Shown here: positions 34,926-43,333 of the stretch, in pieces
Numbering within the stretch: the stretch's first letter is position 1
How the letters are laid out: the number at the start of each line of letters is the position of its first letter
From: Streptomyces sp. M92
Lineage (GTDB): Bacteria > Actinomycetota > Actinomycetes > Streptomycetales > Streptomycetaceae
NCBI RefSeq assembly: GCF_028473745.1
Contig: NZ_CP101137.1
Coordinates: 992,001-1,056,000 of the forward strand
DNA: 64,000 nucleotides
Direction of reading: 5' to 3'
Notes under the pieces: generated by a model
Database searches by the model: none
The model's input: only the letters and a program-made list of their open reading frames with translations
Told to the model about the DNA's origin: nothing
Position numbers and translations under genes: made by a program

Positions 34926-36457
34926 GCAGCCGCAGTCCGGACGAGTTGCTGCGCATCGAGGGCATCCGCAAGACCTTCCCCGGCGTGGTCGCGCTCGACA
35001 GCGTCGACTTCGACCTGCGCCGGGGCGAGGTGCACGTGCTGCTCGGTGAGAACGGCGCGGGCAAGAGCACCCTCATCAAGATGCTCTCCGGCGCCTACAC
35101 GCCCGACGCCGGGCGGATCCTGGCCGGCGGCGAGGAGGTGCGCATCCACGGTGCGCAGGACTCCGAGCGGCTCGGGATCGCCACCATCTACCAGGAGTTC
35201 AACCTCGTTCCCGACCTGACGGTCGCCGAGAACATCTTCCTGGGGCGCCAGCCCCGCCGGTTCGGGATGATCGACCGGAGGAAGATGGACGCGGACGCGG
35301 AGGTGCTGCTGGAGCGGGTGGGGGTCAAGGTGTCCCCGCGCGCGCGGGTGCGCGAACTCGGTATCGCGCGGCTCCAGATGGTCGAGATCGCCAAGGCGCT
35401 CAGCCTGGACGCGCGCGTGCTCATCATGGACGAGCCGACCGCCGTGCTCACCTCCGAGGAGGTCGACAAGCTGTTCGCGATCGTGCGGCGGCTGCGCGAG
35501 GACGGCGTCGGGATCGTCTTCATCACCCATCACCTGGAGGAGATCGCCGCCCTCGGCGACCGGGTCACCGTCATCCGGGACGGCAGGAGCGTCGGGCAGG
35601 TGCCCGCCTCCACCCCCGAGGACGAGCTGGTACGGCTGATGGTCGGGCGGTCGATCGAGCAGCAGTACCCGCGTGAACGCGCCGACGCCGGTGAGGCCTT
35701 GCTCAAGGTGGAGGGGCTGACGCGGGACGGGGTCTTCCACGACGTCGGGTTCGAGGTGCGGGCCGGTGAGGTCGTCGGCATCGCCGGGCTCGTCGGGGCC
35801 GGGCGGACCGAGGTGGTGCGGGCCGTGTTCGGCGCCGACCCCTACGACTCCGGCAGCGTGCACGTGGCGGGCGCGCCGCTGCGGCGGCACGACGTCAACG
35901 CCGCCATGGCCGCCGGGATCGGGCTGGTGCCCGAGGACCGCAAGGGGCAGGGGCTCGTGCTCGACTCCTCCGTCGCGGAGAACCTCGGGCTGGTGACGCT
36001 GAAGTCGTCCGCCCGCGCGGGGCTCGTCGACCTCAAGGGGCAGTACGCGGCGGCCGAGCGGGTCGCCGGGCAGCTCGGCGTGCGGATGGCCGGGCTCGGG
36101 CAGCACGTGCGCACCCTGTCCGGCGGCAACCAGCAGAAGGTCGTCATCGGCAAGTGGCTGCTGGCGAACACCAAGGTGCTCATCCTCGACGAGCCGACGC
36201 GCGGCATCGACGTCGGCGCCAAGGTCGAGATCTACCAGCTGATCAACGAGCTGACGGCGGCCGGTGCGGCCGTGCTCATGATCTCCAGCGACCTGCCGGA
36301 GGTGCTCGGCATGAGCGACCGGGTCGTCGTCATGGCCCAGGGCCGGGTCGCCGGTGAACTCCCCGCCGAGCGGGCCACCCAGGACGCCGTCATGGCACTC
36401 GCCGTCAGCACCCCCCACACCAACGGAACCGGAACGGAGGCCTCCCGTGGCCACTGA
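34922..36457 (+). CDS. rbsA: Sugar ABC transporter ATPase with two ABC domains (RbsA-like)
   Basis: A 511-residue cytosolic ATPase that powers a sugar-family importer. Domain 1 has Walker A GENGAGKS (about 42-49) and MDEPTAVLTSEE; its signature is the RbsA-type variant LGIARLQMVEIAKAL. Domain 2 starts near 265 and has the degenerate P-loop GLVGAGRTE, signature LSGGNQQKV and LDEPTRGIDVGAK. That asymmetry is normal for this subfamily. The GTG start overlaps the rbsR stop. The next gene starts 11 bp inside its 3' end, so translation is coupled. Confidence 0.93.
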   Translation: MSSRSPDELLRIEGIRKTFPGVVALDSVDFDLRRGEVHVLLGENGAGKSTLIKMLSGAYTPDAGRILAGGEEVRIHGAQDSERLGIATIYQEFNLVPDLTVAENIFLGRQPRRFGMIDRRKMDADAEVLLERVGVKVSPRARVRELGIARLQMVEIAKALSLDARVLIMDEPTAVLTSEEVDKLFAIVRRLREDGVGIVFITHHLEEIAALGDRVTVIRDGRSVGQVPASTPEDELVRLMVGRSIEQQYPRERADAGEALLKVEGLTRDGVFHDVGFEVRAGEVVGIAGLVGAGRTEVVRAVFGADPYDSGSVHVAGAPLRRHDVNAAMAAGIGLVPEDRKGQGLVLDSSVAENLGLVTLKSSARAGLVDLKGQYAAAERVAGQLGVRMAGLGQHVRTLSGGNQQKVVIGKWLLANTKVLILDEPTRGIDVGAKVEIYQLINELTAAGAAVLMISSDLPEVLGMSDRVVVMAQGRVAGELPAERATQDAVMALAVSTPHTNGTGTEASRGH

Positions 36458-38405
36458 CACGCTCAAGAGCAAGCCGGGCGCGCAGGGCGGCGCCACGGGC
36501 GGCCTGCGCCGCCTGCTGCTCGACAACGGCGCCCTGACGGCGCTCATCGTCCTCGTCATCGCCATGTCGGCGCTGTCCGGGGACTTCCTGACCGCCGACA
36601 ACCTGCTGAACGTCGGCGTCCAGGCTGCCGTCACCGCGATCCTCGCCTTCGGCGTCACCTTCGTCATCGTCTCGGCCGGCATCGACCTGTCGGTCGGCTC
36701 GGTCGCCGCGCTGTCGGCCACCGTGCTGGCGTGGAGCGCCACCGAGGCCGGGATGCCGGTCGCCCTCGCGGTGCTGCTGTCCGTCGCGACGGGCATCGCC
36801 TGCGGCCTGGTGAACGGTTTCCTCATCTCGTACGGGAAGCTGCCGCCGTTCATCGCGACGCTCGCCATGCTGTCGGTGGGGCGCGGTCTGTCGCTGGTCA
36901 TCTCGCAGGGCTCGCCGATCGCCTTCCCCGAGTCGGTCTCCCACCTCGGCGACACGCTCGGCGGGTGGCTGCCCGTGCCGGTGCTGGTGATGGTCGTCAT
37001 GGGGCTGATCACCGCGTTCGTCCTCGGGCGGACCTACATCGGGCGCTCCATGTACGCCATCGGCGGCAACGAGGAGGCCGCCCGGCTGTCCGGGCTGCGC
37101 GTGAAGCGGCAGAAGCTCGCCATCTACGCCTTCTCCGGCCTGTTCGCCGCCGCCGCGGGCATCGTGCTCGCCTCCCGGCTCTCCTCCGCGCAGCCGCAGG
37201 CCGCGCAGGGTTACGAACTCGACGCCATCGCCGCCGTCGTCATCGGCGGCGCCTCGCTCGCGGGCGGCACCGGCAAGGCGTCGGGCACCCTCATCGGTGC
37301 GCTGATCCTCGCGGTGCTGCGCAACGGCCTCAACCTGCTGTCCGTCTCCGCGTTCTGGCAGCAGGTCGTCATCGGTGTCGTCATCGCGCTGGCCGTCCTC
37401 TTCGACACGCTGCGGCGCAAGGCGGGCGCGACCACTCCGGCGGCCGGGGCGTCCGGCGGCGGGAGCCGGGGCAAGCAGGCGCTGACGTACGTCATCGCGG
37501 CCGTCGTCGCGATCGCCGTGGTCGGCGCGACCTCGCTGCTGCACAACGGGTCCTCGGCCGGGAAGACGCAGCGGATCGGGCTGTCGCTGTCCACGCTCAA
37601 CAACCCGTTCTTCGTGCAGATCCGCGCCGGTGCCGAGGAGCAGGCGAAGAAGCTGGGCGTGGACCTGACGGTCACGGACGCCCAGAACGACGCCTCCCAG
37701 CAGGCCAACCAGCTGCAGAACTTCGTCAGCGGAAGCCTGTCCTCGATCATCGTCAACCCGGTGGACTCCGACGCGGCCGGTCCCTCGGTGCGTTCGGCGA
37801 ACAAGGACGACATCCCCGTCGTCGCCGTGGACCGCGGCGTCAACGAGGCGGAGACGGCCGCGCTGGTCGCCTCCGACAACGTCGAGGGCGGTGAGCTGGG
37901 CGCCAAGGCGCTCGCCGAGAAGCTCGGCGGCGAGGGCACCATCGTCATCCTCCAGGGCCAGGCCGGCACCTCCGCCAGCCGGGAGCGCGGGGCGGGCTTC
38001 GCGGCGGGGCTCAAGGAGTACCCGGGCATCGAGGTCGTCGCCAAGCAGCCCGCGGACTTCGACCGCACCAAGGGCCTGGACGTGATGACGAACCTGCTCC
38101 AGGCGCACCCCGACATCGACGGCGTCTTCGCGGAGAACGACGAGATGGCACTCGGCGCGATCAAGGCGCTGGGCTCCAAGGCCGGGAAGTCCGTGCAGGT
38201 CGTCGGCTTCGACGGCACGCCGGACGGGCTGAAGGCGGTCCAGGAGGGCACGCTGTACGCCTCCGTGGCGCAGCAGCCCAGGGAACTGGGCAGGATCGCC
38301 GTGGAGAACGCGTTGCGCGCCGCCGAAGGCGAGAAGACGGAGAAGATGGTGAAGGTGCCGGTGAAGGTGGTCACCAAGGAGAACGTGGCCGGCTTCGAGG
38401 GCTGA
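36447..38405 (+). CDS. rbsC: Fused ribose permease and substrate-binding protein (RbsC-RbsB)
   Basis: A 652-residue fusion. Residues about 25-325 are an RbsC-type permease with about nine or ten membrane segments, including VTFVIVSAGIDLSVGSVAAL and AIAAVVIGGASLAGGTG. A linker and a further membrane segment (about 350-370, YVIAAVVAIAVVGATSLL) tether a periplasmic-binding domain outside the cell (about 382-648), with IGLSLSTLNNPFFVQIRAGAEEQAKKLG, VNPVDSDA, VAVDRGVNEAETAALVASDN and FAENDEMALGA, all ribose-binding-protein marks. GTG 36447 follows GGAACGGAGG. There is no separate rbsB in the operon, so the fusion supplies it. Tethering keeps the receptor at the pore in a cell without a periplasm. 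Confidence 0.92.
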   Translation: MATDTLKSKPGAQGGATGGLRRLLLDNGALTALIVLVIAMSALSGDFLTADNLLNVGVQAAVTAILAFGVTFVIVSAGIDLSVGSVAALSATVLAWSATEAGMPVALAVLLSVATGIACGLVNGFLISYGKLPPFIATLAMLSVGRGLSLVISQGSPIAFPESVSHLGDTLGGWLPVPVLVMVVMGLITAFVLGRTYIGRSMYAIGGNEEAARLSGLRVKRQKLAIYAFSGLFAAAAGIVLASRLSSAQPQAAQGYELDAIAAVVIGGASLAGGTGKASGTLIGALILAVLRNGLNLLSVSAFWQQVVIGVVIALAVLFDTLRRKAGATTPAAGASGGGSRGKQALTYVIAAVVAIAVVGATSLLHNGSSAGKTQRIGLSLSTLNNPFFVQIRAGAEEQAKKLGVDLTVTDAQNDASQQANQLQNFVSGSLSSIIVNPVDSDAAGPSVRSANKDDIPVVAVDRGVNEAETAALVASDNVEGGELGAKALAEKLGGEGTIVILQGQAGTSASRERGAGFAAGLKEYPGIEVVAKQPADFDRTKGLDVMTNLLQAHPDIDGVFAENDEMALGAIKALGSKAGKSVQVVGFDGTPDGLKAVQEGTLYASVAQQPRELGRIAVENALRAAEGEKTEKMVKVPVKVVTKENVAGFEG

Positions 38406-38461
38406 CACGGGCGGACGGCACGCGGGCTTCACTCGGGTTCATCGGGATCGGAGAGCGACTC

Positions 38462-39364
38462 ATGTACGACTACGACCTCCTGGTCGTGGGATCGGCCAAC
38501 GCCGACCTCGTGATCGGCGTCGAGCGGCGGCCGGGGGCCGGCGAGACGGTGCTCGGCACCGACCTGGCCGTCCACCCGGGCGGCAAGGGGGCCAACCAGG
38601 CGGTGGCCGCCGCCCGGCTCGGCGCCCGTACGGCGCTGCTGGCCCGGGTCGGCGACGACGGCTACGGCCGGCTGCTGCTGGACTCGCAGCGGGCGGCCGG
38701 CGTCGACACGGTGGGCGTCCTGGTCGGCGGTGCCCCGACCGGCGTCGCGCTGATCACCGTGGACCCGTCCGGGGACAACAGCATCGTGGTCTCGCCGGGC
38801 GCCAACGGCCGGCTGGCACCGGGCGACGTCCGCGCCGCCGCGAGCCTCTTCCACGCCTCCCGCGTGGTCTCCACGCAACTGGAGGTGCCGCTGGAGACGG
38901 TGGTGGAGGTGGTGCGGAGCCTGGCACCGGGCAGCCGGTTCGTGCTGAACCCGTCGCCGCCACTGCCGCTGCCGCGGGAGGTGCTGGACGCCTGCGACCC
39001 GCTGATCGTCAACGAGCACGAGGCGAAGGTCATCCTCGGCGACGCCCGCGTGAGCGACCGCCCCGAGGACTGGGCCCGCATCCTGCTGGCCAAGGGGCCG
39101 CGTTCGGTGGTCGTCACCCTGGGCGCGGAGGGCGCGCTGGTGGCTTCGGGGTCCGAGGTGTCCCGGGTGCCGTCCGTGAAGGTGGAGGCCGTGGACACGA
39201 CCGGCGCCGGTGACGCGTTCACCGCGGCGCTGGCCTGGCGGCTCGGCACCGGCGCGTCGCTCGCGGAGGCGGCGGCGTACGCGGCCCGGGTGGGCGCGGC
39301 GGCGGTGACCCGGGCGGGCGCGCAGGCGTCGTACCCGACGGCGGCGGAGGTCGAGGCGCTGTGA
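38462..39364 (+). CDS. rbsK: Ribokinase
   Basis: A 300-residue PfkB-family sugar kinase that phosphorylates D-ribose to ribose-5-phosphate. Substrate-side motifs are VGSANADLVIGVERRPGAGETV and HPGGKGANQAVAAARLG; the catalytic Asp is in DTTGAGDAFTAALA (about 242-255). Full length. It lies 56 bp after the transporter gene and its stop overlaps the rbsD GTG. It completes entry of imported ribose into the pentose phosphate pathway. Confidence 0.93.
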   Translation: MYDYDLLVVGSANADLVIGVERRPGAGETVLGTDLAVHPGGKGANQAVAAARLGARTALLARVGDDGYGRLLLDSQRAAGVDTVGVLVGGAPTGVALITVDPSGDNSIVVSPGANGRLAPGDVRAAASLFHASRVVSTQLEVPLETVVEVVRSLAPGSRFVLNPSPPLPLPREVLDACDPLIVNEHEAKVILGDARVSDRPEDWARILLAKGPRSVVVTLGAEGALVASGSEVSRVPSVKVEAVDTTGAGDAFTAALAWRLGTGASLAEAAAYAARVGAAAVTRAGAQASYPTAAEVEAL

Positions 39365-39759
39365 AGAGGGCGGGGATACTCAACCGGCATCTCGCGGGCG
39401 CCCTCGCCGAACTCGGTCACGGCGACGGCGTGCTGGTGTGCGACGCCGGCATGCCGATACCGGGCGGACCGCACGGTCCCCGCGTCGTGGACCTCGCCTT
39501 CCGGGCCGGGGTGCCGTCCTTCGCGGAGGTGCTGGGCGGGTTGCTCGATGAGCTGGTGGTCGAGGGAGCGACGGCGGCGGAGGAGGTCCGTGGCGCCAAC
39601 GCGGAGGCCGCGGCGCTGCTCGACGGGCGCTTCCCCGGCCTCGAACTCGTCCCGCACGAGCGGCTGAAGGAGCTGTCGGCGGGGGCGCGGCTGGTGGTGC
39701 GGACCGGGGAGGCCCGGCCGTACGCGAACGTGCTGCTGCGGTGCGGGGTGTTCTTCTGA
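39361..39759 (+). CDS. rbsD: D-ribose pyranase
   Basis: A 132-residue protein converting the beta-pyranose form of ribose to the furanose form used by ribokinase. RbsD features are the N-terminal MKRAGILNRHLAGALAELGHGD with catalytic His, VCDAGMPIP, DLAFRAGVPSF, and the C-terminal TGEARPYANVLLRCGV. GTG 39361 overlaps the rbsK stop, so it is the last gene of the operon, closed by a strong terminator. Confidence 0.92.
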   Translation: MKRAGILNRHLAGALAELGHGDGVLVCDAGMPIPGGPHGPRVVDLAFRAGVPSFAEVLGGLLDELVVEGATAAEEVRGANAEAAALLDGRFPGLELVPHERLKELSAGARLVVRTGEARPYANVLLRCGVFF

Positions 39760-39813
39760 CGGCGGGCTTCTGACGGAGAGCTTTTGACGAGAACGGGAAG
39801 GCCCCGAAAACTA

Positions 39814-39846
39814 CGAGGGGGTCCGGTCGGCGACCGGGCCCCCTCG
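39814..39846 (+). terminator. Terminator of the ribose operon
   Basis: A 15-bp stem (39814-39828 with 39832-39846, one wobble) with a 3-nt loop, 55 bases past rbsD, is followed by GGTTTCCC. Confidence 0.8.
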
Positions 39847-39873
39847 GGTTTCCCTCCCCTTTTCCCTCCCCTG

Positions 39874-39963
39874 CAGAACCCCTCGGCCCCCCGGGTCCCC
39901 CCTTCGGGGTTCTGATGCCATGTACGACCCGCGGACCCGCGCAACGGTTGCACGGACCGCGGG
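39874..39963 (-). terminator. Two hairpins ending the leftward catabolic operon
   Basis: CCCGCGG (39928-39934) with CCGCGGG (39957-39963), closing an inner GCAA/TTGC stem, abuts the stop of the leftward isomerase gene; further on, CAGAACCCC (39874-39882) pairs with GGGGTTCTG (39906-39914). Either can end the minus-strand transcript. Confidence 0.6.
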
Positions 39964-39965
39964 AC

Positions 39966-40814
39966 TTATTTTCCGGTGTCCGCGAGCTCCACGTGCGCGG
40001 CGAACCGTTGTGCCGTCTCGGCCAGCACCTCCCGCCCGTCCCGGGCCCACAGCCCCTCGTTGAACAGCTCGACCTCGATGGCGCCGGTGTAGCCGGCCGC
40101 CTCCACGTACCCCTTCCACTCCCGCATGTCGATCGCGCCGTCACCGATCTGGCCGCGGCCGTTGAGGACGCCCTCGGGCAGCGGGGTGGTCCAGTCGGCG
40201 AGCTGGAAGGTGTGGATGCGGCCGCCCGCGCCGGCCCGGGCGATCTGCTCGGGCGCCCGGTCGTCCCACCAGACGTGGTACGTGTCGACGGTGACGCCGA
40301 CCTGGTGGGCCGGGAAGCGTTCGGCGAGGTCCAGGGCCTGGGTGAGGGTGGAGACCACGCAGCGGTCGGAGGCGTACATGGGGTGGAGCGGTTCGATGGC
40401 GAGGCGTACGCCGTGCCGCTCGGCGTACGGGCCCAGCTCGGCCAGCGCGTCCGCGATGCGCTCCCGGGCGGCCCGCAGGTCCTTGTCTTGGGCCGGGAGA
40501 CCGCCCGAGACCAGGACCAGGGTGTCGGTGCCCAGGGCGGCGGCCTCGTCGACCGCGCGGCGGTTGTCCGCCAGGGCCCGGGCCCGCTCGTCCGCGTCGG
40601 TCGCCGTGAGGAAGCCGCCGCGGCACAGGGTGGTGACGGTCAGGCCCGCGTCGCGGATCAGCTTGGCCGCGGCCTCGACGCCGTACGCCTGGACGGGTTC
40701 GCGCCACAGGCCGACGTTGCCGACGCCCAGTTCGCGGCAGGCGGCGGTCAGTTCGGGCAGGGAGAGCTGCTTGACCGTCATCTGGTTGATGCTGAAACGC
40801 GCGAGATCGCTCAC
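39966..40814 (-). CDS. Sugar phosphate isomerase/epimerase (xylose-isomerase-like TIM barrel)
   Basis: A 282-residue TIM-barrel protein of the AP-endonuclease-2/xylose isomerase-like superfamily. Metal-ligand signatures are RLAIEPLHPMYASDRC (Glu), VGVTVDTYHVWWDD (Asp-x-x-His) and, near the end, GAIEVELFNEGLWARDG. GTG 40814 overlaps the stop of the DUF993 gene as GTGA. With an oxidoreductase and an aldolase-like protein in the same operon it probably epimerises or isomerises the intermediate of a sugar or polyol breakdown pathway. The substrate is not known. Confidence 0.8.
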   Translation of the reverse strand: MSDLARFSINQMTVKQLSLPELTAACRELGVGNVGLWREPVQAYGVEAAAKLIRDAGLTVTTLCRGGFLTATDADERARALADNRRAVDEAAALGTDTLVLVSGGLPAQDKDLRAARERIADALAELGPYAERHGVRLAIEPLHPMYASDRCVVSTLTQALDLAERFPAHQVGVTVDTYHVWWDDRAPEQIARAGAGGRIHTFQLADWTTPLPEGVLNGRGQIGDGAIDMREWKGYVEAAGYTGAIEVELFNEGLWARDGREVLAETAQRFAAHVELADTGK

Positions 40815-41962
40815 TGGTCCACTCCGTACAGCGACAGCAGGGTCCGCATCCGCTCCTCGGCCCGCTTCGGGTCCGGGAACAGGCCGAGGCCGTCGGCGAG
40901 TTCGTAGGCGCGGGCGAGGTGGGGCAGGGAGCGGGCCGACTGGAGGCCGCCGACCATCGTGAAGTGGCTCTGGTGGCCCGCGAGCCAGACCAGGAACACC
41001 ACGCCCGTCTTGTAGTAGCGGGTGGGGGCCTGGAAGAGGTGGCGGGAGAGTTCGACGGTGGGGTCGAGGAGGGCGCGGAAGCCCTCCGTGTTCCCCGTGT
41101 CGAGGACGCGGACCGCCTCCGCCGCCAGCGGGCCCAGCGGGTCGAAGATGCCGAGCAGGGCGTGGCTGAAGCCCTGGTCGTCGCCGGCGATCAGTTCGGG
41201 GTAGTGGAAGTCGTCGCCGGTGTAGCAGCGCACGCCCTGCGGGAGGCGGCGGCGCAGGTCGACCTCGCGCCGGGCATCGAGGAGGGAGACCTTGATGCCG
41301 TCGACCTTGTCGGGGTGGGCGGCGATCACCTCCAGGAAGGTGCCGGTCGCCGTGTCGAGGTCGGACGAGCCCCAGTAGCCCTCCAGGGCCGGGTCGAACA
41401 TCGGACCCAGCCAGTGCAGGATCACCGGCTCGGCGGCCTGGCGCAGGAGGTGGCCGTAGACCTCCAGGTAGTCGTCCGGACCCTGTGCGGTGGCGGCGAG
41501 GGCGCGGGAGGCCATCAGGATGGCCTGGGCGCCGGACTCCTCGACGACGGCGAGCTGTTCCTCGTAGGCGGCCCGGACCTCGGCGAGGGTGCCGGCGGTC
41601 AGCTGGTCGGTGCCCACGCCGCAGGCGACGCGGCCGCCGCACGCCTTCGCCTCGGCGGCGGAGCGGCGGATGAGTTCGGCGGCGCCGGCCCAGTCCAGGC
41701 CCATGCCGCGCTGGGCGGTGTCCATCGCCTCGGCGACGCCGAGACCGTGGGACCACAGGTGGCGGCGGAAGGCGAGGGTGGCGTCCCAGTCGACGGCGGC
41801 CGGCGAGTCGGGTGTGGTGTCGGCGTACGGGTCGGCGACGACGTGCGCCGCCGAGAAGACCGTACGGGAGGTGAAAGCGCTTCCTCCGGAGAGCGCCAGG
41901 GGGTCGGTGCGGGGCTCGTGGGTGCGTACGGTGCCGTCGGCGTTCGGCAGGAGGAGGGTCAC
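40811..41962 (-). CDS. DUF993 protein, dihydrodipicolinate-synthase-like aldolase fold
   Basis: A 383-residue protein of the DUF993 family, distantly related to the DapA/N-acetylneuraminate lyase group. Recognisable stretches are AVDWDATLAFRRHLWSHGLGVAEAMDTAQRGMGLDW, LHWLGPMFDPALEGYWGS and KVDGIKVSLLD, where the Lys could be the Schiff-base residue of a class I aldolase, by analogy. GTG 41962 overlaps the oxidoreductase stop, and its own stop overlaps the next gene. An operator-like sequence lies inside its 5' part. Likely aldol cleavage in the same pathway, unproven. Confidence 0.75.
   Translation of the reverse strand: MTLLLPNADGTVRTHEPRTDPLALSGGSAFTSRTVFSAAHVVADPYADTTPDSPAAVDWDATLAFRRHLWSHGLGVAEAMDTAQRGMGLDWAGAAELIRRSAAEAKACGGRVACGVGTDQLTAGTLAEVRAAYEEQLAVVEESGAQAILMASRALAATAQGPDDYLEVYGHLLRQAAEPVILHWLGPMFDPALEGYWGSSDLDTATGTFLEVIAAHPDKVDGIKVSLLDARREVDLRRRLPQGVRCYTGDDFHYPELIAGDDQGFSHALLGIFDPLGPLAAEAVRVLDTGNTEGFRALLDPTVELSRHLFQAPTRYYKTGVVFLVWLAGHQSHFTMVGGLQSARSLPHLARAYELADGLGLFPDPKRAEERMRTLLSLYGVDQ
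41873..41884. promoter_or_regulatory. LacI-like operator inside the DUF993 gene
   Basis: GAAAGCGCTTCC (41873-41884) contains the same AAGCGCTT core as the site in the operon promoter about 1.28 kb away. It lies about 80 bases inside the DUF993 coding frame. It could be an auxiliary operator for DNA looping, or chance. Confidence 0.4.
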
Positions 41963-43110
41963 AGCGCGACCTCCGGCACGTCGAGGCGGCGGCCCTCGGC
42001 CGAGGACCTCAGGCCCAGTTCGGCGAGCTGCACGCCGCGGGCTCCGGCCAGCAGGTCCCAGTGGTAGGGGGCGTCGGCGTAGACGTGCTTGAGGAACAGC
42101 TCCCACTGGGCCTTGAAGCCGTTGTCGAAGTCCTGGTTGTCGGGGACCTCCTGCCACTGGTCGCGGAAGGCCTCGGTGGCGGGGATGTCCGGGTTCCAGA
42201 CCGGCTTCGGGGTGGCGGAGCGGTGCTGTACGCGGCAGGTGCGCAGGCCTGCCACCGCGGAGCCCTCGGTGCCGTCGACCTGGAACTCGACCAGTTCGTC
42301 GCGGTTGACACGGACCGCCCAGGAGGAGTTGATCTGGGCGATCGTGCCGCCGTCGAGTTCGAAGACGCCGTAGGCGGCGTCGTCGGCGGTGGCGTCGTAG
42401 GGCTTGCCGTTCTCGTCCCAGCGCTGCGGGATGTGGGTGGTGGCCAGGGCGTGGACGGACCTCACCCGGCCGAACAGCTCGTGCAGGACGTACTCCCAGT
42501 GCGGGAACATGTCGACGACGATGCCGCCGCCGTCCTCGGCGCGGTAGTTCCAGGAGGGGCGCTGGGCGTCCTGCCAGTCGCCCTCGAAGACCCAGTAGCC
42601 GAACTCGCCGCGCACGGACAGGATGCGGCCGAAGAAGCCGCCGTCGACGAGGCGCTTGAGCTTGAGCAGGCCGGGGAGGAAGAGCTTGTCCTGCACGACG
42701 CCGTGCTTGATGCCGGCGGCGTTCGCCAGGCGGGCCAGCTCCAGGGCGCCGTCGAGGCCGGTGGCGGTGGGCTTCTCGGTGTAGACGTGCTTGCCCGCGG
42801 CGATCGCCTTCTTGATCGCCTCCTCGCGGGCCGAGGTGACCTGGGCGTCGAAGTAGACGTCCACGGACGGGTCGGCGAGGACCGCGTCCACGTCCGTCGA
42901 GATGTGCTCCAGGCCGTGCCGTTCGGCGAGCGCCTTCAGGGCGTGCTCGCGGCGGCCGACCAGGACCGGTTCCGGCCACAGCACGGTGCCGTCGCCGAGG
43001 TCGAGGCCGCCCTGTTCGCGGAGGGCCAGGATGGAGCGGACGAGGTGCTGGCGGTAGCCCATGCGCCCGGTCACACCGTTCATGGCGATTCGCACCGTCT
43101 TGCGTGTCAC
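41959..43110 (-). CDS. Gfo/Idh/MocA-family oxidoreductase
   Basis: A 383-residue NAD(P)-dependent sugar or polyol dehydrogenase. The Rossmann start is IAMNGVTGRMGYRQHLVRS, followed by the diagnostic TEKPTATGLDGALELA (Lys of the EKP motif) and GGGIVVDMFPHWEYVLHELFG in the C-terminal substrate domain, where His acts as proton donor in relatives. GTG 43110 follows GAAGGGAAC. It is the first gene of a three-gene operon in which each stop overlaps the next start by four bases. The LacI-type operator lies 47 bases upstream. Confidence 0.85.
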   Translation of the reverse strand: MTRKTVRIAMNGVTGRMGYRQHLVRSILALREQGGLDLGDGTVLWPEPVLVGRREHALKALAERHGLEHISTDVDAVLADPSVDVYFDAQVTSAREEAIKKAIAAGKHVYTEKPTATGLDGALELARLANAAGIKHGVVQDKLFLPGLLKLKRLVDGGFFGRILSVRGEFGYWVFEGDWQDAQRPSWNYRAEDGGGIVVDMFPHWEYVLHELFGRVRSVHALATTHIPQRWDENGKPYDATADDAAYGVFELDGGTIAQINSSWAVRVNRDELVEFQVDGTEGSAVAGLRTCRVQHRSATPKPVWNPDIPATEAFRDQWQEVPDNQDFDNGFKAQWELFLKHVYADAPYHWDLLAGARGVQLAELGLRSSAEGRRLDVPEVAL

Positions 43111-43156
43111 GTCGTTCCCTTCGTACGGGCGGTGAGGTGGAGGTAGTGCGGTACAG

Positions 43157-43168
43157 CAAGCGCTTTCT
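43157..43168. promoter_or_regulatory. LacI-type operator between the catabolic operon and its regulator
   Basis: CAAGCGCTTTCT (43157-43168) with an AAGCGCTT palindrome matches the common LacI/GalR operator core. It sits 47 bases before the oxidoreductase and 166 bases before the divergent LacI gene, so it can control both. Confidence 0.7.
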
Positions 43169-43333
43169 ATGCCTGACGAAGCTAGCCTGTGGACGGTGGT
43201 CTGGACAAGACCGGGGCCCTGGCGAGTTGTTCGAGGGGACGAACAACGGCGGGCCGTGGCCGTAAGGTCACCCGGGACGGGACGGCGGTGCACGGGCGGT
43301 GTACGGCACAGGCGCGAGGCGGAGGACTAGGAC

